Below, one piece after another: positions 41,814 through 50,768 of a stretch of DNA of 64,000 nucleotides; positions within the stretch are counted from its first letter, which is position 1, and each line of letters starts with the position of its first letter. The stretch is from Ruficoccus sp. ZRK36 (GTDB taxonomy: Bacteria > Verrucomicrobiota > Verrucomicrobiia > Opitutales > Cerasicoccaceae). The translations under genes and the position numbers were made by a program. Location of the stretch: assembly GCF_019603315.1 (NCBI RefSeq), contig NZ_CP080649.1, positions 1,255,501 through 1,319,500 of the forward strand. The letters run 5' to 3'. Below the pieces are notes generated by a model. That model saw only the letters and a program-made list of their open reading frames with translations, did not search any database and was not told the DNA's origin.

Positions 41814-43142
41814 TTAGCTCTGGCTGAGGGCAAAGAATGCCAGAAAGAGTACCGCGATGCCGTAGGTGAGCCAGGAGAGCTGTTTTCCGCGCCCGGCCAG
41901 TAGCATGGCTGCGCAGTACAGGAGCAGGCCGAGGGCAATCCCTCCGGTGATGCTGAAGCACAGCGGGATTAAAATAGCGGTCAGCACGGCGGGAGCGGTT
42001 TCGAGCATGTTGTCGTAATTCAGCTCGCCCAGTCCCTTGGCCATGAGCAGCCCGACGAAGATCAGAGCGGGTGCGGTAGCCGCTGCGGGGATGATGGTGA
42101 TGATGGGGGTGAAAAAGAGCGCCACCAGAAAGCACAATCCCGTCACGATGGCGGTCAGGCCCGTGCGCCCTCCTGCCTGCATGCCGGTGGCAGATTCCAG
42201 ATAGGCAGTGGTGGTAGATGTGCCCAGAAGGGCTCCGACCACTGTTGCGGCAGCGTCGGCGCTGAGGGCGCGTCCGAGTTTGGGCATGCGTCCCTGCTTA
42301 TCCATCAGGCCGGACTGGCGAGCCAGACCGATGAGTGTGCCGATCGAATCGAAGAGATCCAGTAGCAGCAGGGTGAAAATCACCGGCAGGGCCGACTCAA
42401 AGTGCCGGAAGGGGTACAGCCAATCCAGCGCCAGGAACGTCTGGCCGATGCCAGCGGGCATGGAAAAGATTCCCTCGGGCTGGGCGGTCAGTGTACCACC
42501 GGTGGCGGGTATGATGAGTCCCGCTCCGGTGATCAGCAGGATGACAAGGATGATCGCACCCGGCACCCGAAAGCGCGTCAGCACCACGATCAGGACCAGT
42601 CCGACGAGGGCGGCCATCGGCCCGGCGGAGAGCATGTGCCCCTCGGTGACGAGTGTTTGGGCCGAGCCGACGACGAGCCCCGCATTTTGAAAGCCGATAA
42701 ACGCGATGAAGAAACCGATCCCGCTTTGAATCCCCAGATGGATCGGGTGGGGCAGGGCGTGCACGATCCTCGTGCGCAGACCGGTGACCGACAGGGCAAA
42801 AAAGAGCACACCGTTCCAGAAGACCATGGCCAGCGCCCCTTCCCAGGGCACGCCCATCTGCGTCACGATGATGATGGCGAAGTAGCTGTTGATCCCCATA
42901 CCGGGCGCCTGGGCGATGGGGTAGTTAGTCAGCACAGCCATGAGCAGGCAGCCGATTGCTGCGGCCAGCGCGGTCACAGTGATGAGCCCGGAGAGGTTCA
43001 TGCCCGTGCTTCCTCCGGCGGAGAGGATGGCGGGGTTCAGGGCCAGGATGTAGGCCATGGCCGCAAAGGTGGTCAGGCCCGCGATCAATTCGCGGCGGAC
43101 ATTGGTGCCGTTTTGGCTCAGGCGAAAAACACGCTCCAGCAT
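41814..43142 (-). CDS. NCS2-family purine permease (AdeP/GhxP-like)
   Basis: A 442-residue membrane protein of the NCS2/AzgA group, importing guanine, hypoxanthine or adenine by proton symport in characterised members. It starts FRLSQNGTNVRRELIAGLTT, with the typical MAYILALNPAIL at helix 1. Further landmarks: PIAQAPGMGINSYFA, LLLLDLFDSIGTLIGLAR, and STTTAYLESATGMQAGGRTG. About 14 helices are predicted by hydropathy. Substrate specificity cannot be assigned. Confidence 0.92.
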   Translation of the reverse strand: MLERVFRLSQNGTNVRRELIAGLTTFAAMAYILALNPAILSAGGSTGMNLSGLITVTALAAAIGCLLMAVLTNYPIAQAPGMGINSYFAIIIVTQMGVPWEGALAMVFWNGVLFFALSVTGLRTRIVHALPHPIHLGIQSGIGFFIAFIGFQNAGLVVGSAQTLVTEGHMLSAGPMAALVGLVLIVVLTRFRVPGAIILVILLITGAGLIIPATGGTLTAQPEGIFSMPAGIGQTFLALDWLYPFRHFESALPVIFTLLLLDLFDSIGTLIGLARQSGLMDKQGRMPKLGRALSADAAATVVGALLGTSTTTAYLESATGMQAGGRTGLTAIVTGLCFLVALFFTPIITIIPAAATAPALIFVGLLMAKGLGELNYDNMLETAPAVLTAILIPLCFSITGGIALGLLLYCAAMLLAGRGKQLSWLTYGIAVLFLAFFALSQS

Positions 43143-43264
43143 GCGCTCTGTCTTATGAAAGGCAGCCGCGCTGGCAAACGTGAAAGCGCTCTATGGATGC
43201 ATCACTCGTCAGTGGCCCTGGGTGGGGTTGACTTGGTCAAGGGGATGCGGCACGGTTGCAGGGT

Positions 43265-44335
43265 ATGCCTGCGACGAAGTTACCCCTGCTGCTTGGCCCC
43301 GGATGGGAGGCGGTTACGCCCCACGATGTCGGGCCTAAGCTCCTCTGGCAGGCGGGCAGCTCCCTGATGGTCTCGGGCACGGATTTTTCGGAGCCTCAGG
43401 AGCTGGGCGAGGTTGGTCTCGTGGACTGCCCGATCGCCTATGATCCGAGTCGCGGTCTGGCCTACGGCTATGCGTCTCCCCGTGGACGCCAACGGGAAGA
43501 CTTTAGTGAATTTCGAGCCTGGCACCCCGAACAGGGGACCGTTAGCCGCCTGTTTCGACTGGGGCTCAACCAGTGGGCACTCTGGATGTTGCGCCACTTG
43601 CCCCGGCACGATGCGCTACTTTCGCTCGTGGCGACGGCCATGCCGGGAGAGGGGGTCAATATCCAGCATCAGCTCGGTATCTACGATCTGGGTAAAATGA
43701 GATCCCTGCTGGTTTCGTTGCCCCGGGATGCTTTTTTACCGCTGGATGTCCACCCGACGCGCCGCGAAGTTCTTTTCTACGGCGTCGAGGGCTATCAGGT
43801 GATCGAGTTCACCGGTAAGCGTCTGCGGAGGTTGGGGGGACCCGGCCTGCCCGAGGGGCGTGGTGGCTGCTACCACCCCGACGGTGACAAAGCTCTGCTC
43901 GGAGGCTCCGGGATCGTCCAGTGGGACCTGGCCAATGACCGGCTGGACCCGCTGCATCCGCGGGGGCACTATCCGCTGTGGGCTCCCGGCGGCGAGGGGT
44001 TCTGGTTCAGTGAGAGCAGTGGTGACCTGTTTTACTATTCGCTGGCCGAAGGCCGTGCTGAGCGGGTGCTCGCTCTGGCTGCCAACGCACATCCGGACAT
44101 CCGCCACGCGCGTGCTCCTGTGCCGACGCGGGACGGGCGTTACCTGGCGCTATGCCTGACACGGCGGGTCAAGCGCTCTGCCGGGAGCGCTCCAGATGCG
44201 CCGCTGTACCGGCATGATCACTGCCTGTGTGTGGTCGATACGCTCAAGCGCCAGGTCTGGCAATATCCCGGCCCCTGCCGGAATGCCGTCTGGGCGGAGG
44301 CGGCGGATAAGGACAGCCCGCCGTTTCGCCGCTAA
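43265..44335 (+). CDS. Uncharacterised protein, possible beta-propeller
   Basis: A 356-residue soluble protein without a signal peptide, starting MPATKLPLLL at the ATG at 43265 (an ATG at 43256 is also in frame). The chain alternates short beta strands with turns such as HPTRREVLFY, YHPDGDKALLGG, and RDGRYLALCLTR, the cadence of WD40/TolB-type propeller blades. I recognise no named family. There is no operon partner; it converges with the Hpt gene. Confidence 0.65.
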   Translation: MPATKLPLLLGPGWEAVTPHDVGPKLLWQAGSSLMVSGTDFSEPQELGEVGLVDCPIAYDPSRGLAYGYASPRGRQREDFSEFRAWHPEQGTVSRLFRLGLNQWALWMLRHLPRHDALLSLVATAMPGEGVNIQHQLGIYDLGKMRSLLVSLPRDAFLPLDVHPTRREVLFYGVEGYQVIEFTGKRLRRLGGPGLPEGRGGCYHPDGDKALLGGSGIVQWDLANDRLDPLHPRGHYPLWAPGGEGFWFSESSGDLFYYSLAEGRAERVLALAANAHPDIRHARAPVPTRDGRYLALCLTRRVKRSAGSAPDAPLYRHDHCLCVVDTLKRQVWQYPGPCRNAVWAEAADKDSPPFRR

Positions 44336-44345
44336 AAAGCGCGAT

Positions 44346-44753
44346 TCACTGGCCTTCGTTAAGCTTTTGCTCAACGGCAGTCATGGCGCGCTCGTGCTCG
44401 AAGCGTACCAGCTCGGGGACGACCTCAAAATGCTCGAAAACGCCTTCGTCGACCTGGGCCTCGATGCGCCGGCAGAGCTCGGAGAGCCGTAGCAGGCCGG
44501 TATTTGCGGCGCTACCAGCCATGAAGTGGATGGCCTTGCGCAGCTCATCGGCATCCCGTGTCGCAGCGCAGGTCTCTATTTCTTTCAGCTTGGGGACAGC
44601 CTCGGTATTAAAGGTGTCCACGATATCACGCAGGAAATCCATGTCCCCGTCGGCCGCCTCCACCAACAGCTCAACCTGCTCCTGATCCAGGATGGGGAGG
44701 GATGGGTCGAGGTTGAAGAAAGATGCTTCCTGGGACGTGTATTGTTCCGACAT
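44346..44753 (-). CDS. Hpt-domain phosphotransfer protein
   Basis: A 135-residue single-domain protein. The phosphorylatable His lies in RKAIHFMAGSAANTG, the usual H-x-(L/M)-K/A-G-S-x-x-x-G context. The remainder forms a four-helix bundle by prediction. It receives a phosphoryl group from a histidine kinase and passes it to a receiver in known systems. It is the third gene downstream of the phosphatase hybrid and the receiver gene, 72 bases after the latter. Confidence 0.85.
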   Translation of the reverse strand: MSEQYTSQEASFFNLDPSLPILDQEQVELLVEAADGDMDFLRDIVDTFNTEAVPKLKEIETCAATRDADELRKAIHFMAGSAANTGLLRLSELCRRIEAQVDEGVFEHFEVVPELVRFEHERAMTAVEQKLNEGQ

Positions 44754-44825
44754 TGGCTGACAGGCTGAGGGTATAACAGTCTTATCGGCTAGACTCTGGG
44801 GTGAACCCCTTAATCGGTCAAAGCA

Positions 44826-45191
44826 TTAACTGCTTAAGAGTTCGCTGATGCGATTGATGAGAATCGTGGGGCTGAAGGGCTTGGTAAAGACGGTGTTGGC
44901 CCCAGCCTTGAGCAGTTCATGGCGTGTGCTGCCCTTGCCTTGTCCTGTCACGACGATGATGGGGATGCCATCCAGAGTGTCGTCGTCCTTGAAGTCCTTG
45001 ATCAGCTCCAGACCGGACCGGCCGGGAAGCATCAGGTCGAAAATCGCAAGGGCCGGGCTCACCTCATGAGCCTTGGCAGATACAGACAGCCCCTCGCGGC
45101 AGATTTCCACCCGGTAGCCCCCGCGCTTGAGATTAAACTCAAGCAACTTGACCATAACGGGGTCATCGTCGGCTATCAGGATTGTCTTCAT
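44826..45191 (-). CDS. Stand-alone response regulator receiver
   Basis: A 121-residue CheY-like receiver. The acidic pair is in IADDDP, the phospho-acceptor Asp is in LAIFDLMLPGRSG, the switch Thr is in VVTGQG, and the Lys is in FTKPF. There is no output domain. It lies 1 base downstream of the RsbW/RsbU-like hybrid and upstream of the Hpt gene, so it is probably the input element of that pathway. Confidence 0.9.
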   Translation of the reverse strand: MKTILIADDDPVMVKLLEFNLKRGGYRVEICREGLSVSAKAHEVSPALAIFDLMLPGRSGLELIKDFKDDDTLDGIPIIVVTGQGKGSTRHELLKAGANTVFTKPFSPTILINRISELLSS

Positions 45192-45192
45192 A

Positions 45193-46905
45193 TCAAGTAA
45201 GGGGATTTTCAGGGGGGGAATATTCCCAGATGAGTAGGGTCTGGTCGTCTCTTGTTGCTTCTATATCGGGACATTCCCGCTGCATTTTAGCCTGAAGTTT
45301 ATCCCAAAACTCAAAAGGAGAGGATTTTGCCTCCTCGCGGACGAATTCGAGGAAGGCATCCCAACCCCAAACGTCCTCTTGCGTTTCCCATTCATACAGG
45401 CCATCCGTGATCATCATGAGCCTGTCACCGGCACTGATCTCAAAAGTGTCGCACTGGTAAAGAGCGTCAGAAAAAAGTCCGAAAGGTGGGCCAGATGGGT
45501 GGCATTCGCGCATATTTCCGGCCTTATCCTCCAGAAGCACCGGGCAGTGCCCGGCGTTAACGAGCTCGATCCGGTCCAGAGAGGCCGGGATGCGGGCGAT
45601 CGCGCAGGTGGCAAACAGCGTCATGTCCCCGACCTGCTGGCACAGGATGCGGTTGAGCGTCTGGGCCAACCCGAGCAGGGTGTAGTCCATGTGCAGGATG
45701 ATGTTGAAGGCCGTGCGGAACATCGCGGCCAGAAACGCGGCCGAAACGCCCTTACCCATCACATCGACCACGGCCAGGTAGGTGTCTCCGTTCTGGCTGC
45801 GCTGGACCTCCAGATAGTCACCGGCCACATCACGCGCAGAGCGGCGGGTGGCGAAGATCTGCCACTGGGGCGGGCACTCAATCGTCGGCAGGGGGAGGAG
45901 AGTTTTCTGGATTTCTGCGGCGATTTCCAGCTCCTGGAAGGCCCGTTGCTCCCGCGAGCGCACGATCGTGTTATCCGCATTGGCCAGTGCGATGCCGAAG
46001 AGGTCGGAAAAAGTCCGCACGTTGTTCATTTCACCCGCGTTGAAATAGGGCAACTGCTCACGCACGACGCAGAAGACCCCGTAGAGTTTTCCTCCCGCTT
46101 GAATCGGGCAGCAGATGCCACAGGCATAGGCGGAAAGGATCGGGTCGTCCTCGACCTCATCGGGTTCTTCCCACACCAGCTCGTCGCGGGATTCGACGAC
46201 CTCGGCCAGTCTCCCCTCTAGCCGACTCCACATGTGGGCAAAGGGCTGGGCGGATATTTCCTCGTGGAGCGCGTCTTGCAGAGAGTCGCTGTAGTAGAGA
46301 GTCATGCGGGCGTCTCCGACGACTTTTTTCAGGTCGTCGATGGCCTGTGAAATAAAGTGGCTGACGCTCTCGGCGCGGACGAGCCCGTCCCCCAGACGGT
46401 AAAAGGCAGCCAGGCTCTCATAGCAGACCGACAGCTCGTTGAGCGCCTGCTCCAGCACGGTGTCGATCTCGTCGCCCTGGATTTCCTCGTGGTTTTTGAA
46501 GATGCGCAGGCAGTAGCCATGCGAGCTTTTCCAGTGCTCCAGGCGGTCGGCGAAATTCTCGATCAGGAAGACGCCGCGCCCATGCGCCTGAAAGGGGTCC
46601 TCGGGCAGTTCGGGGTTACGGATAACTTTTTCCGGTGGACCCGAGCCGGGGTCTTTGATTTCGAGGAGCACCTCGCGTCCATGGCTCATCCACTTGACCT
46701 CGACGTTGAGCTGCGAATCGCTCTTGCAGCCATGCACGATGGCATTGACGACCGCCTCGCTCAGTATGAGTTGCCAGAAGGCCAGGGACTTGTCGTCCAC
46801 GCCTAGATCACGCAGGAAAAGCCCGAAGTCTTCCCGGAGGGTCTCGACGAGCTCGACCCGGGCGCTGAGTACGCGAAAATCACCTTTTACCGGTTCGTCG
46901 GCCAT
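45193..46905 (-). CDS. RsbW-like kinase domain fused to GAF and SpoIIE/PP2C phosphatase
   Basis: A 570-residue cytosolic signalling protein. Residues about 1-140 form an HATPase_c domain of the anti-sigma kinase type, with SEAVVNAIVHG (N box), DPGSGPPEK (G1) and HGRGVFLIEN (G2). About 180-330 resembles a GAF sensory domain. The C-terminal 230 residues are a PP2C/SpoIIE phosphatase, with AGDYLEVQRSQNG and GDRLMMITDGLYEW, and metal-binding Asp residues visible. The gene is divergent from a STAS antagonist gene, the expected partner. Kinase-like and phosphatase domains on one chain could make the balance self-contained. Confidence 0.87.
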   Translation of the reverse strand: MADEPVKGDFRVLSARVELVETLREDFGLFLRDLGVDDKSLAFWQLILSEAVVNAIVHGCKSDSQLNVEVKWMSHGREVLLEIKDPGSGPPEKVIRNPELPEDPFQAHGRGVFLIENFADRLEHWKSSHGYCLRIFKNHEEIQGDEIDTVLEQALNELSVCYESLAAFYRLGDGLVRAESVSHFISQAIDDLKKVVGDARMTLYYSDSLQDALHEEISAQPFAHMWSRLEGRLAEVVESRDELVWEEPDEVEDDPILSAYACGICCPIQAGGKLYGVFCVVREQLPYFNAGEMNNVRTFSDLFGIALANADNTIVRSREQRAFQELEIAAEIQKTLLPLPTIECPPQWQIFATRRSARDVAGDYLEVQRSQNGDTYLAVVDVMGKGVSAAFLAAMFRTAFNIILHMDYTLLGLAQTLNRILCQQVGDMTLFATCAIARIPASLDRIELVNAGHCPVLLEDKAGNMRECHPSGPPFGLFSDALYQCDTFEISAGDRLMMITDGLYEWETQEDVWGWDAFLEFVREEAKSSPFEFWDKLQAKMQRECPDIEATRDDQTLLIWEYSPPENPLT

Positions 46906-47032
46906 TGTGAGAAAGTGGGGACGTGGGGTTCAGCTTGCATATTTGTCGGCACCCTAGACCGATTCGGGCTGTAAAGCCAATCCGAAACGGCCTTGACACT
47001 GGGACACATGGAAGCTCTGCTCATGGTTACAA

Positions 47033-47350
47033 ATGGCTGATTATTCGTTCAAACTGACAGAGGGCGGCACGCAGCTGCTCATCACCATCGGCGCGAGCAA
47101 GTTCGACGCCTCCTGCGTCAGTGAATTCAAGCAGCAGCTGAACGATACCTGGCAGGATACGATCATCAATGTAGATATCGACTTTGCCCAAGTGGACTTT
47201 ATAGACAGTTCCGGTATTGGTGCTCTGCTGGGCGTGCAGAAAAAGCTGCGCGGTGATGGCCAGCCCATCCGCGTGCTCAATGCCAAGCCCAATGTCGTCA
47301 GCGTGATCGAGCTGCTCCGGCTGCATCGCGTTTTCTCCATCACCGAGTAG
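47033..47350 (+). CDS. STAS-domain anti-sigma factor antagonist-like protein
   Basis: A 105-residue protein, a single STAS domain. The conserved serine is in VDFIDSSGIGALLGVQKKL (Ser61 or Ser62), the usual RsbV phosphorylation site. The start has weak translation signals. It is divergent from the RsbW/RsbU hybrid and is its likely substrate. It is followed by a weak terminator and then mtaB. An anti-sigma or other target is not visible nearby. Confidence 0.88.
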   Translation: MADYSFKLTEGGTQLLITIGASKFDASCVSEFKQQLNDTWQDTIINVDIDFAQVDFIDSSGIGALLGVQKKLRGDGQPIRVLNAKPNVVSVIELLRLHRVFSITE

Positions 47351-47362
47351 GACCTGCACCGT

Positions 47363-47396
47363 GTCGGCAAGTCGTGCCGGACGTGTTGTTTTTCGT
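47363..47396 (+). terminator. Weak intrinsic terminator after the STAS gene
   Basis: Imperfect GC-rich hairpin (GTCGGCA with TGCCGGAC, one bulge) followed by a run of five T residues around 47389-47393. It lies between the STAS gene and mtaB. Confidence 0.4.
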
Positions 47397-47437
47397 TTCA
47401 CATCTGCGGTGCGGTGGTTCACGCTTTGCGCTCTGTC

Positions 47438-48769
47438 ATGAATCCTTCCTCCAGTCAGAGCCCCCGGCCGCGTGCCAGCCTGCACACCCTGGGTTGTCGT
47501 CTCAACCAGAGTGAGACGCATGCGCTGCGTGAGAAACTGACTGAGGCCGGGTACGAGATCGTGCCCTTTGGGCAGGAGGCCGAGCTCGGCATCATCAACA
47601 CCTGTACCGTGACCGCGCAGGCGGACTCGAAGTGCCGGCAGACGATCCGAAACTTCGTCAAGCGCAACCCGGAAGCCTACACGGCGGTGGTTGGCTGCTA
47701 CTCGCAGATGGGTGCAAAAGAGGTAGCCGACATCTCCGGCGTGGACCTGATCGTGGGAAACCAGGACAAGCTCGGCGTACTCGATTACATCGGCGACCGC
47801 ACGAAGAACGAGCTGCCCGTCATCGTCCGTGAAAAAATCGACAAGCGAGACTTCACGATGAATTTCGCCGGGGAGCGGCCCTTTAATCAGCGGGCCAATC
47901 TCAAAGTGCAGGACGGCTGTGACTTTGTCTGCTCGTTCTGCATTATTCCCTTTGCCCGTGGGCGGGCGCGCAGCCGTGATTTGGCAGACCTTTTACGCGA
48001 GGTGGACAGCCAGGTCTCCCGTGGGGTACGCGAGCTCGTGCTCACGGGGGTTAACATCGGCACCTATGCCAACAGCGGACTCGATGTCCTCGGCTTGGTG
48101 GATGCCCTTGATCAGGTGGACGGCCTGGACCGCATCCGCATCAGCAGTATCGAGCCGACGACTGTGCCCTGGCAGCTTTTTGAGCGGATGGCCGACCCGG
48201 ATCATACGCTACTGCCCTACCTGCACCTGCCACTGCAGAGTGGATCGGACCGTATCTTGAAGGAGATGCGTCGCCGCTATGATCGGACCGAGTGGGCGGA
48301 CTTTGTGCAACGTGCCGCCGAGGCCGTACCGGATATCTTTGTGGGTACCGATGTGATGGTGGGATTTCCCGGTGAGACGGAGGAAGATTTTCAGGATACC
48401 TGCCAGCTGTTGCTCGATAACCCGGTGGCATGGGCCCACGTCTTTACCTACTCTGAGCGCGACGGCACGCTGGCCGCCCGGCGCGATGACCATGTCCCGA
48501 TGACAGAGCGCCACCGGCGCTCCGCCCGCTTGCGGGCGCTGGCTGAGCGGCTCCGCCACCGTTGGCACAGTGAGCATCTGGGGCGCGAGATGCGCGTGCT
48601 CTTTGAAGATCCGCGCGAGGGCATCGCCCCCGGCCTGACGGATAACTACGTGCGAGTCGTTGTCCCGATGGATAACCCTCTCTCCGTGCGTAACCGTCTC
48701 GGCCGTGTTCGCCTCCAGCGAGTGAGCGCGGACTTCGTCGAAGGCGAACTGGTAGAAGTCCTCGGCTGA
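47438..48769 (+). CDS. mtaB: tRNA (N6-threonylcarbamoyladenosine37-C2)-methylthiotransferase
   Basis: Radical SAM methylthiotransferase that modifies t6A37 to ms2t6A in tRNAs reading ANN codons. The ATG at 47438 gives 443 residues; the frame extends to 47414. The first cluster cysteines are in LGCRLN, NTCTVT, and VVGCYSQ. The radical SAM motif CxxxCxxC is in DGCDFVCSFCIIPFARG. LQSGSD and the C-terminal TRAM-like domain follow. MtaB is preferred over MiaB or RimO because of the LHTLGCRLNQSE start and overall length. Confidence 0.92.
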   Translation: MNPSSSQSPRPRASLHTLGCRLNQSETHALREKLTEAGYEIVPFGQEAELGIINTCTVTAQADSKCRQTIRNFVKRNPEAYTAVVGCYSQMGAKEVADISGVDLIVGNQDKLGVLDYIGDRTKNELPVIVREKIDKRDFTMNFAGERPFNQRANLKVQDGCDFVCSFCIIPFARGRARSRDLADLLREVDSQVSRGVRELVLTGVNIGTYANSGLDVLGLVDALDQVDGLDRIRISSIEPTTVPWQLFERMADPDHTLLPYLHLPLQSGSDRILKEMRRRYDRTEWADFVQRAAEAVPDIFVGTDVMVGFPGETEEDFQDTCQLLLDNPVAWAHVFTYSERDGTLAARRDDHVPMTERHRRSARLRALAERLRHRWHSEHLGREMRVLFEDPREGIAPGLTDNYVRVVVPMDNPLSVRNRLGRVRLQRVSADFVEGELVEVLG

Positions 48770-48838
48770 TCTGGATCGCATTTTTATTTTTGGCAGAGGG
48801 GTCTTGCGCGGGTTGTATCAGAACGTCATGATCCGGGT

Positions 48839-50752
48839 ATGAAAGTTGCCCTCTCTTCACTGTTCTGTCTTTTCACCCTCATCATGCTGTCGGCCTGTGC
48901 TCCCAAGGAGCCTGCGCAGGAAGACACCGCATCCGCCGACTCTTTCCCGCTCGTTCCCGAGGAAAATCGGGCCCCGAGCTTCGAGGCTGTAGCCCGTGAT
49001 CTCGATCTGGGAGGTGACTCGTTTACATTTCGTGACCTTGGGGACACGTTTAAGAAGCTGGGAACCACGATCAACAAGATGGCAGCCAGCTTAGGGGCTC
49101 AGGACCCGAATAACATGCAGGTGGCGATGGCCTCCATGCTGCCGTACGAGCAGATCATAGAGGTGCTGGGGATTTCCGATTTATCGGCCATCGGGTCGAG
49201 CTCCTATCGGGATGGCTCGATGTTCCGCAACAAGAGCGTGATCTATCTGCCGAACGGTCCGCAGGGGATCTTCGCGCTCATGGGGAAGCAGCCGCACAGC
49301 TTTGACACAATTGCGATGGCCCCGGCCGGGACGGATGTTTTTATCACGCAGGATGTGCAGGGCAGCGTGATCGCCGAGGTCATCCGCTCCGGGACAAAGG
49401 CTATCTCCCCCGCTAACGGTGAGCAGATGGCCGCAGGAATTCTAGGGCGTCCGCTGGAGCCAGGAGTATCCCTCACTGTTGGCGAGGCCCTCGAAAAGGC
49501 CGACACGGTGCTGACCGCCGTGCTGCGCTTCGGCGAGATGAAGGACAGCTCCGTGCCGATGTTTGAGCAGACTATACCCCTTCCTCAGACGCAGTATCTG
49601 CTCCACCTGAAGGGGATGGGCTGGCTGGTGACCGAGGGGGTTATCCCTGTCGAGATGGATGTCAGTGAGGGCCGCATCACCCGTACGGAAAAAGACGGGC
49701 TCGTCATCTACGAGGAAAAGAACCAGTCCGATGATGGATTTCCGGTGAGCGCTCCCACTCTGGTGCTTGATTCGGCCACGGGCGACCTGATGGTTACGAA
49801 TGACACAAGCTTTCTGGAGGAATGCCGCTCGGGTGAGGGTAAGCTCGCTGCCAGCCCGGCCTATCAGGCTGCGGTCAAGGACCTGCCCGCGCAGGGTAAC
49901 GGTATGACCTACATTTCCCAAAAAGGCTTCGAGACTTTTATCGAGATGCGCGACAGTATCTTTTCCCAGTTCCCACAGGTCGGGGGTGCCTTTGCGATCT
50001 ACGAGATGTACATCCCGCTGCTGGGGCTTGAGAAGGTTGATGCGGATGCGGCCTGCGTCACCGTGGTGCGCTCCGATTCGATTTTCAATGACAGTCGCTG
50101 GCCCACCAACAGCTCTGGCCTGAGCAGCAACACCTCGGGGCTTGCCATTACGGGCATAATGGCCGCGATGGCCATCCCGGCTTTTAATAAAGTCCGGGCA
50201 GAGAGCCGCCAGAAAGCAATTACGAACAACCTGCGCCAGATTGCCTCTGGCGGGCAGCGGTACATCCTGGAGTCGGGTGAGTCCGAGGTCGGCTACGACA
50301 AGTTGGTCGGAGAATACTTTCCCCCGATTCAACCGGTGGCGGGTGAAAGCTACAATGACCTGGTCGTTACGGCGGACGGGAACACTCTGCAAGTCATCAC
50401 TGAAACAGGCCAAGTCGTGGAGTATAGTTATATGAGCCCCGAGGTGCGCTCTTCCCAGGCGGCTCCTCTCCCCCAGTCGACACCCGAAGCATCCAGCTCG
50501 GTCACGCATATCCGCGAGATGAGCCGTGGAAAAACCATCATGAACAACCTGCGCCAGATTGCCTCTGGCGGGCAGCAGTACATCCTGGAGTCGGGTGAGT
50601 CCGAGGTCGGCTACGACAAGTTGGCAGGCCGATACTTTGCCCCGATTATGCCCGTGGCGGGTGAAAGCTATGAAGACCTCGTCGTGAGCGAAAATGGAGG
50701 TACGCTCGAAGTCACGACATCATCCGGTCAGACCGTTAGCTACGAATACTAA
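48839..50752 (+). CDS. Large lipoprotein with embedded, duplicated pilin-like module
   Basis: A 637-residue lipoprotein: lipobox LSAC (Cys20) and a long N-terminal domain (about 30-430) with no motif I recognise. A pilin-like helix, ITGIMAAMAIPAFNKVRAES, starts near residue 437, running into NNLRQIASGGQRYILESGES (residues 462-481). The C-terminal half repeats: the same NNLRQIASGGQ unit starts again at residue 568, 106 residues on. The helix lacks the G-F cleavage site and Glu5, so this is a pilin-like domain inside a lipoprotein, not a prepilin. The two units are nearly identical in DNA, indicating recent duplication. The function is unknown. Confidence 0.75.
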   Translation: MKVALSSLFCLFTLIMLSACAPKEPAQEDTASADSFPLVPEENRAPSFEAVARDLDLGGDSFTFRDLGDTFKKLGTTINKMAASLGAQDPNNMQVAMASMLPYEQIIEVLGISDLSAIGSSSYRDGSMFRNKSVIYLPNGPQGIFALMGKQPHSFDTIAMAPAGTDVFITQDVQGSVIAEVIRSGTKAISPANGEQMAAGILGRPLEPGVSLTVGEALEKADTVLTAVLRFGEMKDSSVPMFEQTIPLPQTQYLLHLKGMGWLVTEGVIPVEMDVSEGRITRTEKDGLVIYEEKNQSDDGFPVSAPTLVLDSATGDLMVTNDTSFLEECRSGEGKLAASPAYQAAVKDLPAQGNGMTYISQKGFETFIEMRDSIFSQFPQVGGAFAIYEMYIPLLGLEKVDADAACVTVVRSDSIFNDSRWPTNSSGLSSNTSGLAITGIMAAMAIPAFNKVRAESRQKAITNNLRQIASGGQRYILESGESEVGYDKLVGEYFPPIQPVAGESYNDLVVTADGNTLQVITETGQVVEYSYMSPEVRSSQAAPLPQSTPEASSSVTHIREMSRGKTIMNNLRQIASGGQQYILESGESEVGYDKLAGRYFAPIMPVAGESYEDLVVSENGGTLEVTTSSGQTVSYEY

Positions 50753-50768
50753 GTGCGTAGCCGGACGG

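Noticed and set aside
50224-50624. Possible CRISPR repeats
   Set aside because: Only two copies, 318 bp apart and in frame within a coding gene; they are a protein module duplication.
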